Below are positions 7,904 to 14,544 of a stretch of 19,956 nt of DNA, one piece after another. Source of the DNA: Treponema sp. UBA937 (GTDB lineage: Bacteria > Spirochaetota > Spirochaetia > Treponematales > Breznakiellaceae); contig DBDH01000088.1 of assembly GCA_002293455.1 (NCBI GenBank), positions 4,202 through 24,157 on the forward strand, read 5' to 3'. The position numbers and the translations under genes are program-made. Numbering within the stretch: the stretch's first letter is position 1; every line of letters starts with the position of its first letter. The notes under the pieces were generated by a model. That model saw nothing but the letters and a program-made list of their open reading frames with translations, ran no database searches and was not told the origin of the DNA.

Positions 7904-9016
7904 TTACTTCATTGTAATCAGTTCGTAATCGCCGGAACCCAGGCCGATTTTTTCAGCATGGCTGATTTGCCCGCGCCAATCGGTTGTCGGATGAATGTTC
8001 GTAAAGTGATCATTCGTTTTTTGCTCGCGCTCAGACAAAATACTGGTTTGAATTGCGGGAGCATTGTTCACTGCGTCGATACAGGCTTTGTCAAGCGCAA
8101 CAGGATCAAAACCGGCAAAAATTCCAATGTCGGGAACAACCGCGGCATCGCTTTCGTTATGGCAATCGCAATATGGCGAAACCTGATTCACTACGGTACA
8201 ATGAAAATGAGGTCTTCCGTCGATAACCGCTTTTGTGTATTCTACCATCTTGTAATTAAGCAGTTCGTCACTGGAACCCGAATTATTCGCGATTGCGTGG
8301 AAATTGCAGCTTGCGATACAGCGTCCGCAGCCGACACATTTGTTATGGTCAATAAAAGCTTTTTTGTCCGCGCCGAAACTGATCGCGTCTTGGGCGCAGT
8401 ACTTTGCGCAAGTTTTACATCCGGTACACAAGGATTGATCAACTTCGGGTTTTCCTTCATTGTGCATGATCATTTTTCCCGCGCGGCTTCCGCAGCCCAT
8501 TCCCAGATTTTTGATGGCTCCGCCGAAACCGGTTCCTTCATGGCCTTTAAAGTGATTCAGTGAAATGATAATATCGGCGTCCATAACCGCCCGGCCGATT
8601 TTTGCCGTCTTGCAATACACGCCGCCGTTTACCGGAACTTCAATATCATCCATCCCTTTGATTCCGTCGGCGATAATATTTTGGCAGCCGGTAGATAATG
8701 GCGAATAACCGTTTTCCATTGCGGCATCGAGATGAACCAACGCGTTATTTCTTCTGCCGACATAAAGCGTGTTACAGTCAGTTAAGAAAGGCTTGCCGCC
8801 AAGAGCTTTAATTTTATCGGCCATAGTCTTGGCAAAATTGGGCCGCAGGAAAGCCAAATTGCCCGGTTCTCCAAAATGAATTTTTATGGCAACATACTTT
8901 CCCTTGAAATCGATTTGGTTTATCCCCGCCTTGTCCAATAATTTATCCATTTTTTCCAGCAGACTTGTTCCCATTTTACAGCGCATGTCCGTAAAATACA
9001 CTTTTGATTTTTCCAT
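7904..9016 (-). CDS. DUF362 domain protein with two [4Fe-4S] clusters
   Basis: This 370-aa protein combines a DUF362 domain (about residues 1-185 and 250-330) with a bacterial-type ferredoxin insert. The insert has two cluster motifs, CxxCxxCxxxC at Cys197/200/203/207 and Cys227/230/233/237. Conserved DUF362 stretches such as KIHFGEPGN, SLNHFKGHEGTGFGGAIKNLGMG and GFDPVALDKACID are clear. The family is common in anaerobes and is thought to be redox-related, but its reaction is not established. The ATG at 9014-9016 has AGGAG 7 nt upstream. It heads the run DUF362-ogt-araC, and the flavodoxin-ferredoxin protein gene upstream on the same strand suggests shared electron-transfer metabolism. Confidence 0.9.
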   Translation of the reverse strand: MEKSKVYFTDMRCKMGTSLLEKMDKLLDKAGINQIDFKGKYVAIKIHFGEPGNLAFLRPNFAKTMADKIKALGGKPFLTDCNTLYVGRRNNALVHLDAAMENGYSPLSTGCQNIIADGIKGMDDIEVPVNGGVYCKTAKIGRAVMDADIIISLNHFKGHEGTGFGGAIKNLGMGCGSRAGKMIMHNEGKPEVDQSLCTGCKTCAKYCAQDAISFGADKKAFIDHNKCVGCGRCIASCNFHAIANNSGSSDELLNYKMVEYTKAVIDGRPHFHCTVVNQVSPYCDCHNESDAAVVPDIGIFAGFDPVALDKACIDAVNNAPAIQTSILSEREQKTNDHFTNIHPTTDWRGQISHAEKIGLGSGDYELITMK

Positions 9017-9037
9017 CGTTTATCTCCTAATTTATAA

Positions 9038-9083
9038 GCCGCACAAGCGGCGAAGTATATCGAAGTCACTGCGGAACAGTGAC
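9038..9083. repeat. Two adjacent short hairpins between the EFR1 and DUF362 genes
   Basis: GCCGC-ACAA-GCGGC (9038-9051) and GTCACTG-CGGAA-CAGTGAC (9065-9083) are perfect 5- and 7-bp stems. Each borders a CGAAGT. No T-run follows on either strand, so they are not classic terminators. They could act as an mRNA-processing or attenuation site within a minus-strand transcript. Confidence 0.45.
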
Positions 9084-9103
9084 ACTATCTCCTTTGAATT
9101 CAA

Positions 9104-10039
9104 TTATAGATTCTGTTTTTCAGAAAATTCCGCTTTATGCTCTCTTTGAATTATATCCATATTTCTAAAATACTTTTTGAAGATACGATAAAAGCCCTTC
9201 GATTTTTCCGTGATACATATCGGCTCGATATTGTCATCGCTGAGAATAGCTTCAAAGTTGAAAGGCCCGTTCACTCTCCAAAAATTCAGCAGCCCGATAC
9301 GGATTGCGTCGCTTGGGCAGTAATAAGAACAGCGCATACACATCTGGCAGGAAAAGCCGAAACGGAAAACGTTATTCCGAAAAGAAATATTTCCGGCGGG
9401 GCATTCTTTCACGCACTTTAAACAACGCGTACATTTTGATACATCAACATGATATAACTTGCTGTTCAAAAATGCGCCAAGCTGCTGTATCTTAAAAAGA
9501 AACGATAAGGCGACATTTAAAACATTGTATCTTACAAAAGATTTTTTCCCTTCCAGAACATTTGATACCAAAACATCGCTGTAATTTTTTGCGGACAAAA
9601 GCATCTGTTTAACCAAACTGTCAGGGAATCGAAAAATAATATTATAAGGCATCAAAAAATGATAATCGCCCAAAAGATTTTTTCCCCCGGCAATCCTTTT
9701 TACATCATGAGATGATGAATTATTGATCTCTGACGGTTCCCCTGATGTTTTAAAAATAAAAACCGTTTTCTCCCGAAGATTCATTTTCCTTACCGCGTCC
9801 AGAAATATCTTTGGAGCGTTAAAGGCATAGATAGGATATCCAAGACCGATCAAATCGTAATCATCAATATTGATACTCAAATCGTTTGATGTTACATCGA
9901 AAATATCCGCCCTGCATCCGTGTTTTGCAAAATCGGACTGAATCATTTTCGCAACATAGAGCGTATTACCGGTACCGCTGAAAAGGACGAGCAGAATTGT
10001 TTTTGTAATAATCTGTTTTTCCGGCACGATATTTTCCAT
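9104..10039 (-). CDS. EFR1-type flavodoxin/ferredoxin fusion protein
   Basis: This electron-transfer protein of about 311 aa pairs an N-terminal flavodoxin-like domain with two C-terminal [4Fe-4S] motifs. The FMN phosphate-binding loop is SGTGNT at residues 21-26, and the GLGYPIYAF segment follows at about 65. The clusters are at Cys203/206/209/213 and Cys231/234/237/241, each followed by Pro in the ferredoxin manner. The architecture matches the EFR1-family 'ferrodoxins' of anaerobes. The likely start is the ATG at 10037-10039. No Shine-Dalgarno is seen, because the terminal repeat of an IS remnant begins at the very next base. A GTG four codons in is an alternative, and a TTG at 10054 would draw five residues from the IS end. 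The native leader and promoter appear to have been displaced. Confidence 0.82.
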   Translation of the reverse strand: MENIVPEKQIITKTILLVLFSGTGNTLYVAKMIQSDFAKHGCRADIFDVTSNDLSINIDDYDLIGLGYPIYAFNAPKIFLDAVRKMNLREKTVFIFKTSGEPSEINNSSSHDVKRIAGGKNLLGDYHFLMPYNIIFRFPDSLVKQMLLSAKNYSDVLVSNVLEGKKSFVRYNVLNVALSFLFKIQQLGAFLNSKLYHVDVSKCTRCLKCVKECPAGNISFRNNVFRFGFSCQMCMRCSYYCPSDAIRIGLLNFWRVNGPFNFEAILSDDNIEPICITEKSKGFYRIFKKYFRNMDIIQREHKAEFSEKQNL

Positions 10040-10055
10040 ATCACTACTGTCCAAA
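10040..10055 (+). repeat. Left terminal inverted repeat of the IS4-family remnant
   Basis: Sixteen bases that are the exact reverse complement of 10508-10523. The outer end is adjacent to the ATG of the EFR1 gene. Confidence 0.85.
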
Positions 10056-10135
10056 TTAAGAATTGAAAAAGCCTAAATCCTCAAGTAGAATGAAAACGTC
10101 ACTACACGATTTCGTTGTAACAAAAGGAAATAGGC

Positions 10136-10491
10136 ATGAACAAACATAACACGATTCTGGGACAAATGCTAGGGCAGCGCTGATTAAGTCTCGATGACAT
10201 TACTCATCGCTGCCCAAGTCATTTTTCGTAATTCTTATAATACAACGAATTACTGCAAAATGACAGTTTCATAAAGTAAACACTGATTTATGCTCGATGC
10301 ATAAATCAGTGTTACCCTAGGGCAGATATCGAGATCTCGTTTTGAGAAACTGATAATGGAAACAGCAAGAACGCGGTGATGACGCAAATCTGGATCGCGC
10401 TCATCGCGTTTCACTCTTTGAGTTGTTATATAATACTACTCATCTCAGACCGAAACCTAAACCGATCTTGCAGTTTTCTTTCAATTTTTAG
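10136..10491 (+). pseudogene. Decayed IS4-family transposase gene
   Basis: The gene starts at ATG 10136 after AAGGAAAT and reads MNKHNTILGQMLGQ, the typical start of this transposase group. The nested element interrupts it. Skipping that element (148 bp including one target copy) restores the frame to ISRSRFEKLIMETARTR before a TGA at 10377-10379. A second piece, QIWIALIA (from 10385), matches the C-terminal region. After a frame change a third piece, SLFELLYNTTHLRPKPKPIL (from 10411), continues to the native stop at 10489-10491 with the Pro/Lys-rich tail seen in the family. The whole catalytic DDE core is missing, so no active transposase is made. Confidence 0.82.
10173..10316. mobile_element. 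Nested 144-bp MITE-like element with CTAG target duplication
   Basis: CTAG occurs at 10169-10172 and 10317-10320, just outside the element. The termini are imperfect inverted repeats: the left begins GGCAGCGCTGATTAAG and the right, read inward, begins GGTAACACTGATTTAT. Eleven of the first 14 positions match. Excising it together with one CTAG restores the transposase frame around it. It has no coding capacity, but it can fold into three hairpins: GGCAGCG/CGCTGCC at 10173-10214, an imperfect stem at 10219-10263, and a perfect 15-bp stem at 10279-10313 with loop TCGAT. A 4-bp YTAR-type duplication is the habit of IS5-group transposases, so it may be mobilised by one. A 9-bp reading of the duplication (CTAGGGCAG) is also possible. 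Confidence 0.72.
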
Positions 10492-10507
10492 CTTTCGAGG
10501 TTTTTGT

Positions 10508-10523
10508 TTTGGACAGTAGTGAT
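10508..10523 (+). repeat. Right terminal inverted repeat of the IS4-family remnant
   Basis: Exact reverse complement of 10040-10055. It lies 17 bp after the recognisable end of the transposase C-terminal coding piece (TAG at 10489-10491). Confidence 0.85.
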
Positions 10524-10694
10524 TTCTCATGCAATCGGCAGTAACCCTGATATGGCGTCCTCACATCCTTCACATTTTTTGTTAAAAAGGGTTATACTTC
10601 AATTTTAACTGTCGATAATGTTAAAGAATGAGAACGTCTGAAAACCAAGGCATAATTTTATGCCCATCCATAGGGCGTCATGGAGGGGGACATT

Positions 10695-11141
10695 TTGGCA
10701 TACAGTAACGCATTATCCGCTTATAAAGAAACGCGGATAAAAACAGCCAGTCAGGGGCAATTAATCATCATGCTGTATGATGAAGCTGCCAAGCAGTTGG
10801 ATCAAGCTATCGATTTGTTGATGAAGAATACCTCCGGCAAAAAAGATCCCGGCAGAATCGAAAAGATCAGCAAAGCCGTGCTGAAGACTCAGGAAATTAT
10901 TACCGAATTGATGGTCTCGCTGGATTTTGATCAGGGTGGGGAAATATCAAGAAATCTTTTTTCTTTGTATACATGGTTTAACCAGGAACTTCTGGAAGCC
11001 AATATTGCTCAGGACGCAAAACGGATTCAAGCCGTTCGGAATCTTATGAACGATTTAAGAAGCGCCTGGGCGGAAATTATTGCAAAAACTTCGGCGGAAT
11101 CTGTGGCGCGTCCTTCCGGCGGTGTGAATATAGCCGGGTAA
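10695..11141 (+). CDS. fliS: Flagellar export chaperone FliS
   Basis: This 148-aa four-helix chaperone binds flagellin in the cytoplasm and prevents premature polymerisation before export. The N-terminus (L/M)AYSNALSAYKETRIKTASQGQLIIMLYDEAAKQLDQA is the classic FliS signature, and the helical middle has the usual NLFSLYTWFNQELLEAN...RIQAVRNLMNDLRSAW motif. I place the start at the TTG at 10695-10697, because GGAGGGGG ends 5 nt before it and the protein then begins exactly as FliS proteins do. The ATG at 10680 lies inside that ribosome-binding stretch. It heads a two-gene unit with the flgN-like gene 9 bp downstream. The 170-bp leader after the IS remnant holds no confident promoter. Confidence 0.93.
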   Translation: MAYSNALSAYKETRIKTASQGQLIIMLYDEAAKQLDQAIDLLMKNTSGKKDPGRIEKISKAVLKTQEIITELMVSLDFDQGGEISRNLFSLYTWFNQELLEANIAQDAKRIQAVRNLMNDLRSAWAEIIAKTSAESVARPSGGVNIAG

Positions 11142-11150
11142 GGAGCTTTT

Positions 11151-11642
11151 ATGGCGGCATTGGCAAAATCACCCGTACAAGAAGAAATTTCATCCGAAGA
11201 AGTCGCGCGGAGAGTGGCGGTTTTAAGGCGGTTCAAAGAACTTCTTTCCCAGCAAAGGGATCGATTTCGGGAATATCTTACGGTTTTGGATAAACAAAAA
11301 GATGTTATCGAAAGCGGCGGCGCGGAAGATATTCTTTCTCATGTTGAACTTGAGGAAAAAATCGTGGCGAATATCTTTTCGATTCAAAAAGTCATCGATC
11401 CGCTGGAAGCCATGTACAAAGCCAATTTCCCGCAAAGAGAATCCGATGTTCCCAGCCTTAAAGCCGCTTTACAAGAACTCCAAACCGAAGCCGCCGTCCG
11501 CTCCAAGCGAAATCGGGAACTGCTTTCCAAGCGAATGACCGAATTAAGAACCGAAGTCAGGCTTCTTAAAGGTAATCCTTACGCAAAACGCCCTTCATAC
11601 TCCGGCGAAAACACCGCGTCTCTGATAGATATACAGGGATGA
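11151..11642 (+). CDS. FlgN-like flagellar chaperone
   Basis: This 163-aa protein is almost entirely charged helix and coiled-coil. It follows fliS by 9 bp, and its ribosome-binding site AAGGAG (11140-11145) overlaps the fliS stop codon. The pattern, a long amphipathic helix pair (about 20-80 and 100-142) with a disordered C-terminus, and the position next to fliS fit FlgN, the export chaperone for the hook-filament junction proteins. FlgN proteins are weakly conserved, so this rests on context and shape. Its last 14 codons and stop (11598-11642) reappear in diverged form at 13070-13114 on the far side of the DUF4143 ATPase gene. Confidence 0.65.
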   Translation: MAALAKSPVQEEISSEEVARRVAVLRRFKELLSQQRDRFREYLTVLDKQKDVIESGGAEDILSHVELEEKIVANIFSIQKVIDPLEAMYKANFPQRESDVPSLKAALQELQTEAAVRSKRNRELLSKRMTELRTEVRLLKGNPYAKRPSYSGENTASLIDIQG

Positions 11643-11661
11643 GGGTGGAGTAAAAGGCTCA

Positions 11662-12960
11662 TCAAATACAAAATACAGCGTATAAAGGCACGGACTTGAT
11701 ATTGTTTTTAAATCCAAAATTTCTGGCTGAAATCCGAATGGCGTAGGCCGGCTTGTACTTTTCCATAAACAGTGCAAGGCTTTTTGATTTTGTATGTATC
11801 CCGGCTTTTACCTCAACGGGAATGATTTCTTCGCCTTTTTGCATAATATAATCGATTTCCGCGATGCCGCCGCTCGTCCAATAGTATAAATTGTAATGAT
11901 TGGCAGTAAAGGCTTGTGCAACGTAGTTCTCCGCAATTGCCCCTAAGAAAGTATTATCGATTATTCCGGACGATAAAACCGTTTGCTGCGACATGCCGCT
12001 TTTCATCGTCAACAGACCAACATCATTCATATATAACTTGAAGCTGGATAAGTCGCTGTATACCGCTATCGGCATCAATCCGTGTTCTATGCGGATGCAT
12101 TTTAACACGATCCCCGCAAAGTGCAGCCAGTCTATAGCAGAACCGAAGATTGCCGCTGTTCCCCCACGCTGCGCTAATTTATACTGAAACTTTTTGTTTT
12201 CTTTTGCAAGCTGCACAGGAATGGAATTAAAAGCCGCACGAATTTTTACGCTCTCTGCATACGAAGCATATTTTGCCATATCCGCAATGTAATCGTTGAT
12301 AATCCGGTTCTGTATATCAGGTACCGGAAGCAGACTGCTGCTTTCTATGTACGCCATTACGGCTCGCGGCATTCCTCCGATTATCAGGTAGAGTCTGTAT
12401 AAATCCAAAGCTCTTTCATGCAATGCAAGCGGGAGAGCTTCGTTATGTTGAAATGAATGTTTGATATTCTCGCAGAGCTTTTCTTCTTCCAGCGCGCATA
12501 AGAATTCTTCAAAGTCAAGCGGAAACAAAGTGAGAGCATCAACATTACCAACCGGGAACGAGTATTCCTCACGATTAATGGCAACGCTCAAAAGACTTCC
12601 GGCACAGACAATATGGTATTCCGGCGCTTTTTCGCGAAAATATTTCAGAGAAGTAAGCGCGCGCGCGCAAGTTTGGATTTCATCTAATATGATTAACGTT
12701 TCACCTGGTGTGATTCGTTCATGTACTTCGGTTTCCAGAAAACGAATAATTCGCTCCGGCTCTATGTTTTCAGTAAAATAAGAACTTACCGTCTGATTGG
12801 TTTCGAGATTGATATATGCGGTATTTTTGTAGAACTGCCGGCCAAATTCACGTAAAATGTATGTTTTGCCGACCTGTCTTGCACCGTAAAGTAAAAGCGG
12901 CATTCTATCTTTTGTCCGATTTTTCCAAATAAGTAAATCTTTTATTATATTGCGTTTCAT
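11662..12960 (-). CDS. AAA ATPase with DUF4143 domain
   Basis: This 432-aa protein is of the common bacterial/archaeal AAA+DUF4143 type. Walker A is GARQVGKT at residues 26-33, Walker B is LIILDEIQ at 89-96, and the sensor-1 stretch is CAGSLLSV at about 119-126. The DUF4143 half ends in a PD-(D/E)xK-like nuclease fold, where EIDYIMQ...IIPVEVKAG supplies the D...ExK residues at about 370-395. The function of these very widespread, often strain-variable proteins is unresolved. Nuclease or NTP-dependent defence or selfish roles have been suggested. The ATG at 12958-12960 has AGAGGAAG upstream and a good promoter at 12986-13014. It converges on flgN with a 19-bp gap. Confidence 0.9.
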   Translation of the reverse strand: MKRNIIKDLLIWKNRTKDRMPLLLYGARQVGKTYILREFGRQFYKNTAYINLETNQTVSSYFTENIEPERIIRFLETEVHERITPGETLIILDEIQTCARALTSLKYFREKAPEYHIVCAGSLLSVAINREEYSFPVGNVDALTLFPLDFEEFLCALEEEKLCENIKHSFQHNEALPLALHERALDLYRLYLIIGGMPRAVMAYIESSSLLPVPDIQNRIINDYIADMAKYASYAESVKIRAAFNSIPVQLAKENKKFQYKLAQRGGTAAIFGSAIDWLHFAGIVLKCIRIEHGLMPIAVYSDLSSFKLYMNDVGLLTMKSGMSQQTVLSSGIIDNTFLGAIAENYVAQAFTANHYNLYYWTSGGIAEIDYIMQKGEEIIPVEVKAGIHTKSKSLALFMEKYKPAYAIRISARNFGFKNNIKSVPLYAVFCI

Positions 12961-12985
12961 ACCAAATCTTCCTCTGTTTGTCTAA

Positions 12986-13014
12986 ATTATCAAAGAATTT
13001 GATATTTATGTCAA
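12986..13014 (-). promoter_or_regulatory. Promoter of the DUF4143 ATPase gene
   Basis: Reading the minus strand, TTGACA (13014-13009) and GATAAT (12991-12986) are exactly 17 bp apart, a near-consensus sigma70 promoter. It is about 26 bp before the start codon and lies within one arm of a long inverted repeat. Confidence 0.7.
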
Positions 13015-13055
13015 GAAAAATCAAAAATTTTTGAATAATATTGACATAAATATCA
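13000..13055. promoter_or_regulatory. Palindromic control region with mirrored TTGACA boxes
   Basis: A perfect 15-bp inverted repeat, TGATATTTATGTCAA (13000-13014) and TTGACATAAATATCA (13041-13055), surrounds a second perfect 14-bp palindrome at 13021-13034 (TCAAAAATTTTTGA). Each arm carries a -35-like TTGACA, pointing in opposite directions. The left box has a good -10. The right one has only a weak one (TATACT at 13068-13073, 21 bp away). It looks like an operator for self-regulation. Confidence 0.55.
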
Positions 13056-13069
13056 TTAAAAATCAGTTA

Positions 13070-13114
13070 TACTCCGGTGAAAATATCGCATCTTTGAGAG
13101 ACATAAAGGGATGA
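13070..13114 (+). pseudogene. Orphan diverged copy of the flgN-like 3' end
   Basis: Fourteen codons plus stop read YSGENIASLRDIKG, aligned without gaps to YSGENTASLIDIQG at the end of the flgN-like gene (11598-11642). In these 45 bp there are 8 mismatches. Five are silent (GGC/GGT, AAC/AAT, GCG/GCA, CTG/TTG, GAT/GAC) and three change residues. The stop codon TGA is kept. The codon-wise pattern says both copies once evolved as coding sequence. Confidence 0.78.
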
Positions 13115-13151
13115 AATTGGGAGAAAAAACCGCATCGTTTAATCAATATAA

Positions 13152-13224
13152 AAACAATGATACTAAAACGGTAAAAATCATGCTATAATCGACTTATGCC
13201 TTTATTGTGGAACGAGATAAAAAC
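13152..13224 (+). pseudogene. Orphan copy of the promoter and first codons of the MmeI-like R-M gene
   Basis: These 73 bp align without gaps to 16849-16921, with 59 of 73 identical. The match covers the TATAAT with its TG extension (13184-13189), the start codon (13196-13198) and ten codons, MPLLWNEIKT against MPLSWNEIKT. It then breaks off at a TAA. The extended -10 promoter is intact and points toward the ATPase/DUF4276 pair, so it could now drive that operon. Confidence 0.82.
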
Positions 13225-13281
13225 GTAAACTGCACACATGATGTTAATGAAAATCCGATATAATTTTACGGAAGTGTTATT

Positions 13282-13338
13282 ATGAATATGAAAGCAATAT
13301 GGGCATTGACAGATGATAAAATTCAAGAAAATCGTTGA
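13282..13338 (+). pseudogene. Short reading frame, possible gene remnant
   Basis: An 18-codon frame begins at ATG 13282 after GGAAGTG and stops at TGA 13336-13338 (MNMKAIWALTDDKIQENR). It resembles the first codons of a protein cut short, lying in a region already full of gene fragments. I do not recognise a family, and it could be chance. Confidence 0.25.
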
Positions 13339-13401
13339 TAAATGGATTTGTTTATAGTAACATTTTTATGTGGTTTGTTTTATATGGAGTTGTAAAAGAT
13401 C

Positions 13402-14544
13402 ATGAGGTTAAAAAGTATTTCTCTTGGGAATTGGAAAAACTTTCGTTCGCTGCAATGTGAACTTAATAATAGGCTGTTTATTGTTGGCGCTAACGCGTCG
13501 GGAAAATCCAATTTTCTTGATGCTCTTCGTTTTATGCGGGATATTGTAAAACACGGAGGCGGTTTACAGAATGCCATTTCACAACGTGGAGGGATTTCAA
13601 AAATTCGCTGTCTCTCTGCACGCAAAGATCCCCTCATAACGATTGAACTGGAATTTGTTGATGATGATAATACCGAATGGAAATACACATTATCACTAAC
13701 GCAGGAAACAAGGGGGAATCGAAGCTCAATTATTAATAAAGAGATAATGTTGAAAAATGGACAGGTTTGCATTTCTCGTCCTGATAAAATGGATGAAGAT
13801 GACAAAGACCGTCTAACCCAGACATACATAGAACAGATAACCATGAACAAAGAATTCAGAAACATTGTTGATTTTCTTGCGTCAATTCAATACATGCACT
13901 TGGTTCCGCAATTATTAAAATTTCCAGAAGCCTTTTCCGGACCTGACTTGCCGGAAGATCCTTTTGGAAAAGGTTTTTTACGGACTGTTGCAAAAACCCC
14001 CAAAGATACACGCAATTCCCGTCTATCAAAAATTCAAAAAGTGTTACAAAAGGCAGTTCCTCAATTAAAGGATTTAAAATATATTGACGATGATATCGGA
14101 CAACCTCATCTTGAAGTAACCTATGAACACTGGCGGCCGAATGGAGGGAAACAAACTGAAACACAGCTTTCTGATGGAACTTTGCGCCTTATTGGATTGC
14201 TCTGGTCTCTTTTTGCCGGAAAAGGGATTTTATTGCTTGAAGAACCTGAATTGTCACTTCATGCTGCAATAGTGGAACAATTACCGGAATTGTTTTATTC
14301 CATTCTTCGTTCAAAAAAGAGACAGTTAATTATTACTACACATAGTGCAGAACTGTTGTCACACAAAGGCATCTCGCTTTCCGAGATTCTTATGCTGCAA
14401 CCGGAAAGTGAAGGAACTAAAGCAATTCTTGCAAAAGATCGTAAAGATATTGCGTCATTATTAGAAGGCGGGTTAACTCCGGCAGAAGCAATTTTTCCTT
14501 TTACGCGTCCCGAAATAAGAGAAGGATGGTTACCGTTCGAATGA
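13402..14544 (+). CDS. RecF/OLD-like AAA ATPase (AAA_21 type)
   Basis: This 380-aa ABC-type ATPase is of the RecF/SMC/OLD lineage. Walker A is GANASGKS at residues 29-36, the ABC signature is LSDGT at 256-260, Walker B is ILLLEEPELSLH at 276-287, and the H-loop is THSAEL at 313-318. There is no fused nuclease domain. Instead the next gene, overlapping by 4 bp, encodes a DUF4276 protein. ATPase plus separate Toprim-like partner is the plan of several phage-defence systems (two-gene OLD, PARIS-like), so this is probably the sensor and motor of such a pair. The start ATG 13402 has GGAG 12 nt upstream, a weak site. The orphan R-M promoter at 13184 is the nearest good promoter. Confidence 0.88.
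   Translation: MRLKSISLGNWKNFRSLQCELNNRLFIVGANASGKSNFLDALRFMRDIVKHGGGLQNAISQRGGISKIRCLSARKDPLITIELEFVDDDNTEWKYTLSLTQETRGNRSSIINKEIMLKNGQVCISRPDKMDEDDKDRLTQTYIEQITMNKEFRNIVDFLASIQYMHLVPQLLKFPEAFSGPDLPEDPFGKGFLRTVAKTPKDTRNSRLSKIQKVLQKAVPQLKDLKYIDDDIGQPHLEVTYEHWRPNGGKQTETQLSDGTLRLIGLLWSLFAGKGILLLEEPELSLHAAIVEQLPELFYSILRSKKRQLIITTHSAELLSHKGISLSEILMLQPESEGTKAILAKDRKDIASLLEGGLTPAEAIFPFTRPEIREGWLPFE

Larger units (their letters stand above)
10040..10523 (+). mobile_element. Internally deleted IS4-family insertion sequence remnant
   Basis: The element is bounded by perfect 16-bp inverted repeats, ATCACTACTGTCCAAA (10040-10055) and TTTGGACAGTAGTGAT (10508-10523). Between them are only the two ends of a transposase gene, joined by deletion, plus a nested 144-bp element. 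Without the nested insert the remnant is about 336 bp. Full IS4-type elements are well over 1 kb. I found no exact target-site duplication outside the repeats. It sits between the EFR1 gene and fliS, and its left end touches the EFR1 start codon. Confidence 0.8.
11643..13067 (-). mobile_element. Putative DUF4143-ATPase cassette inserted at the flgN 3' end
   Basis: This 1.4-kb segment holds one minus-strand gene, its own promoter and a palindromic control region. It is bounded by the intact flgN-like 3' end (11598-11642) and a diverged second copy of that end (13070-13114). No recombinase gene is present. The layout mirrors that of the TA module at the araC 3' end. Mobility is an inference from the border duplication. 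Confidence 0.45.

Noticed and set aside
10169..10325. A 9-bp target duplication CTAGGGCAG for the nested element
   Set aside because: With 9 bp the element ends no longer align as inverted repeats. With CTAG alone they match from the first base. The extra GGCAG match is probably chance, though it is not fully excluded.
10680..10694. ATG at 10680 as the fliS start
   Set aside because: This ATG is part of the ribosome-binding stretch. The TTG at 10695 gives correct spacing and the standard FliS N-terminus.
14526..14540. DUF4276 start at ATG 14526
   Set aside because: The purine-rich site touches this codon with no spacing. The ATG at 14541 forms the usual ATGA overlap.
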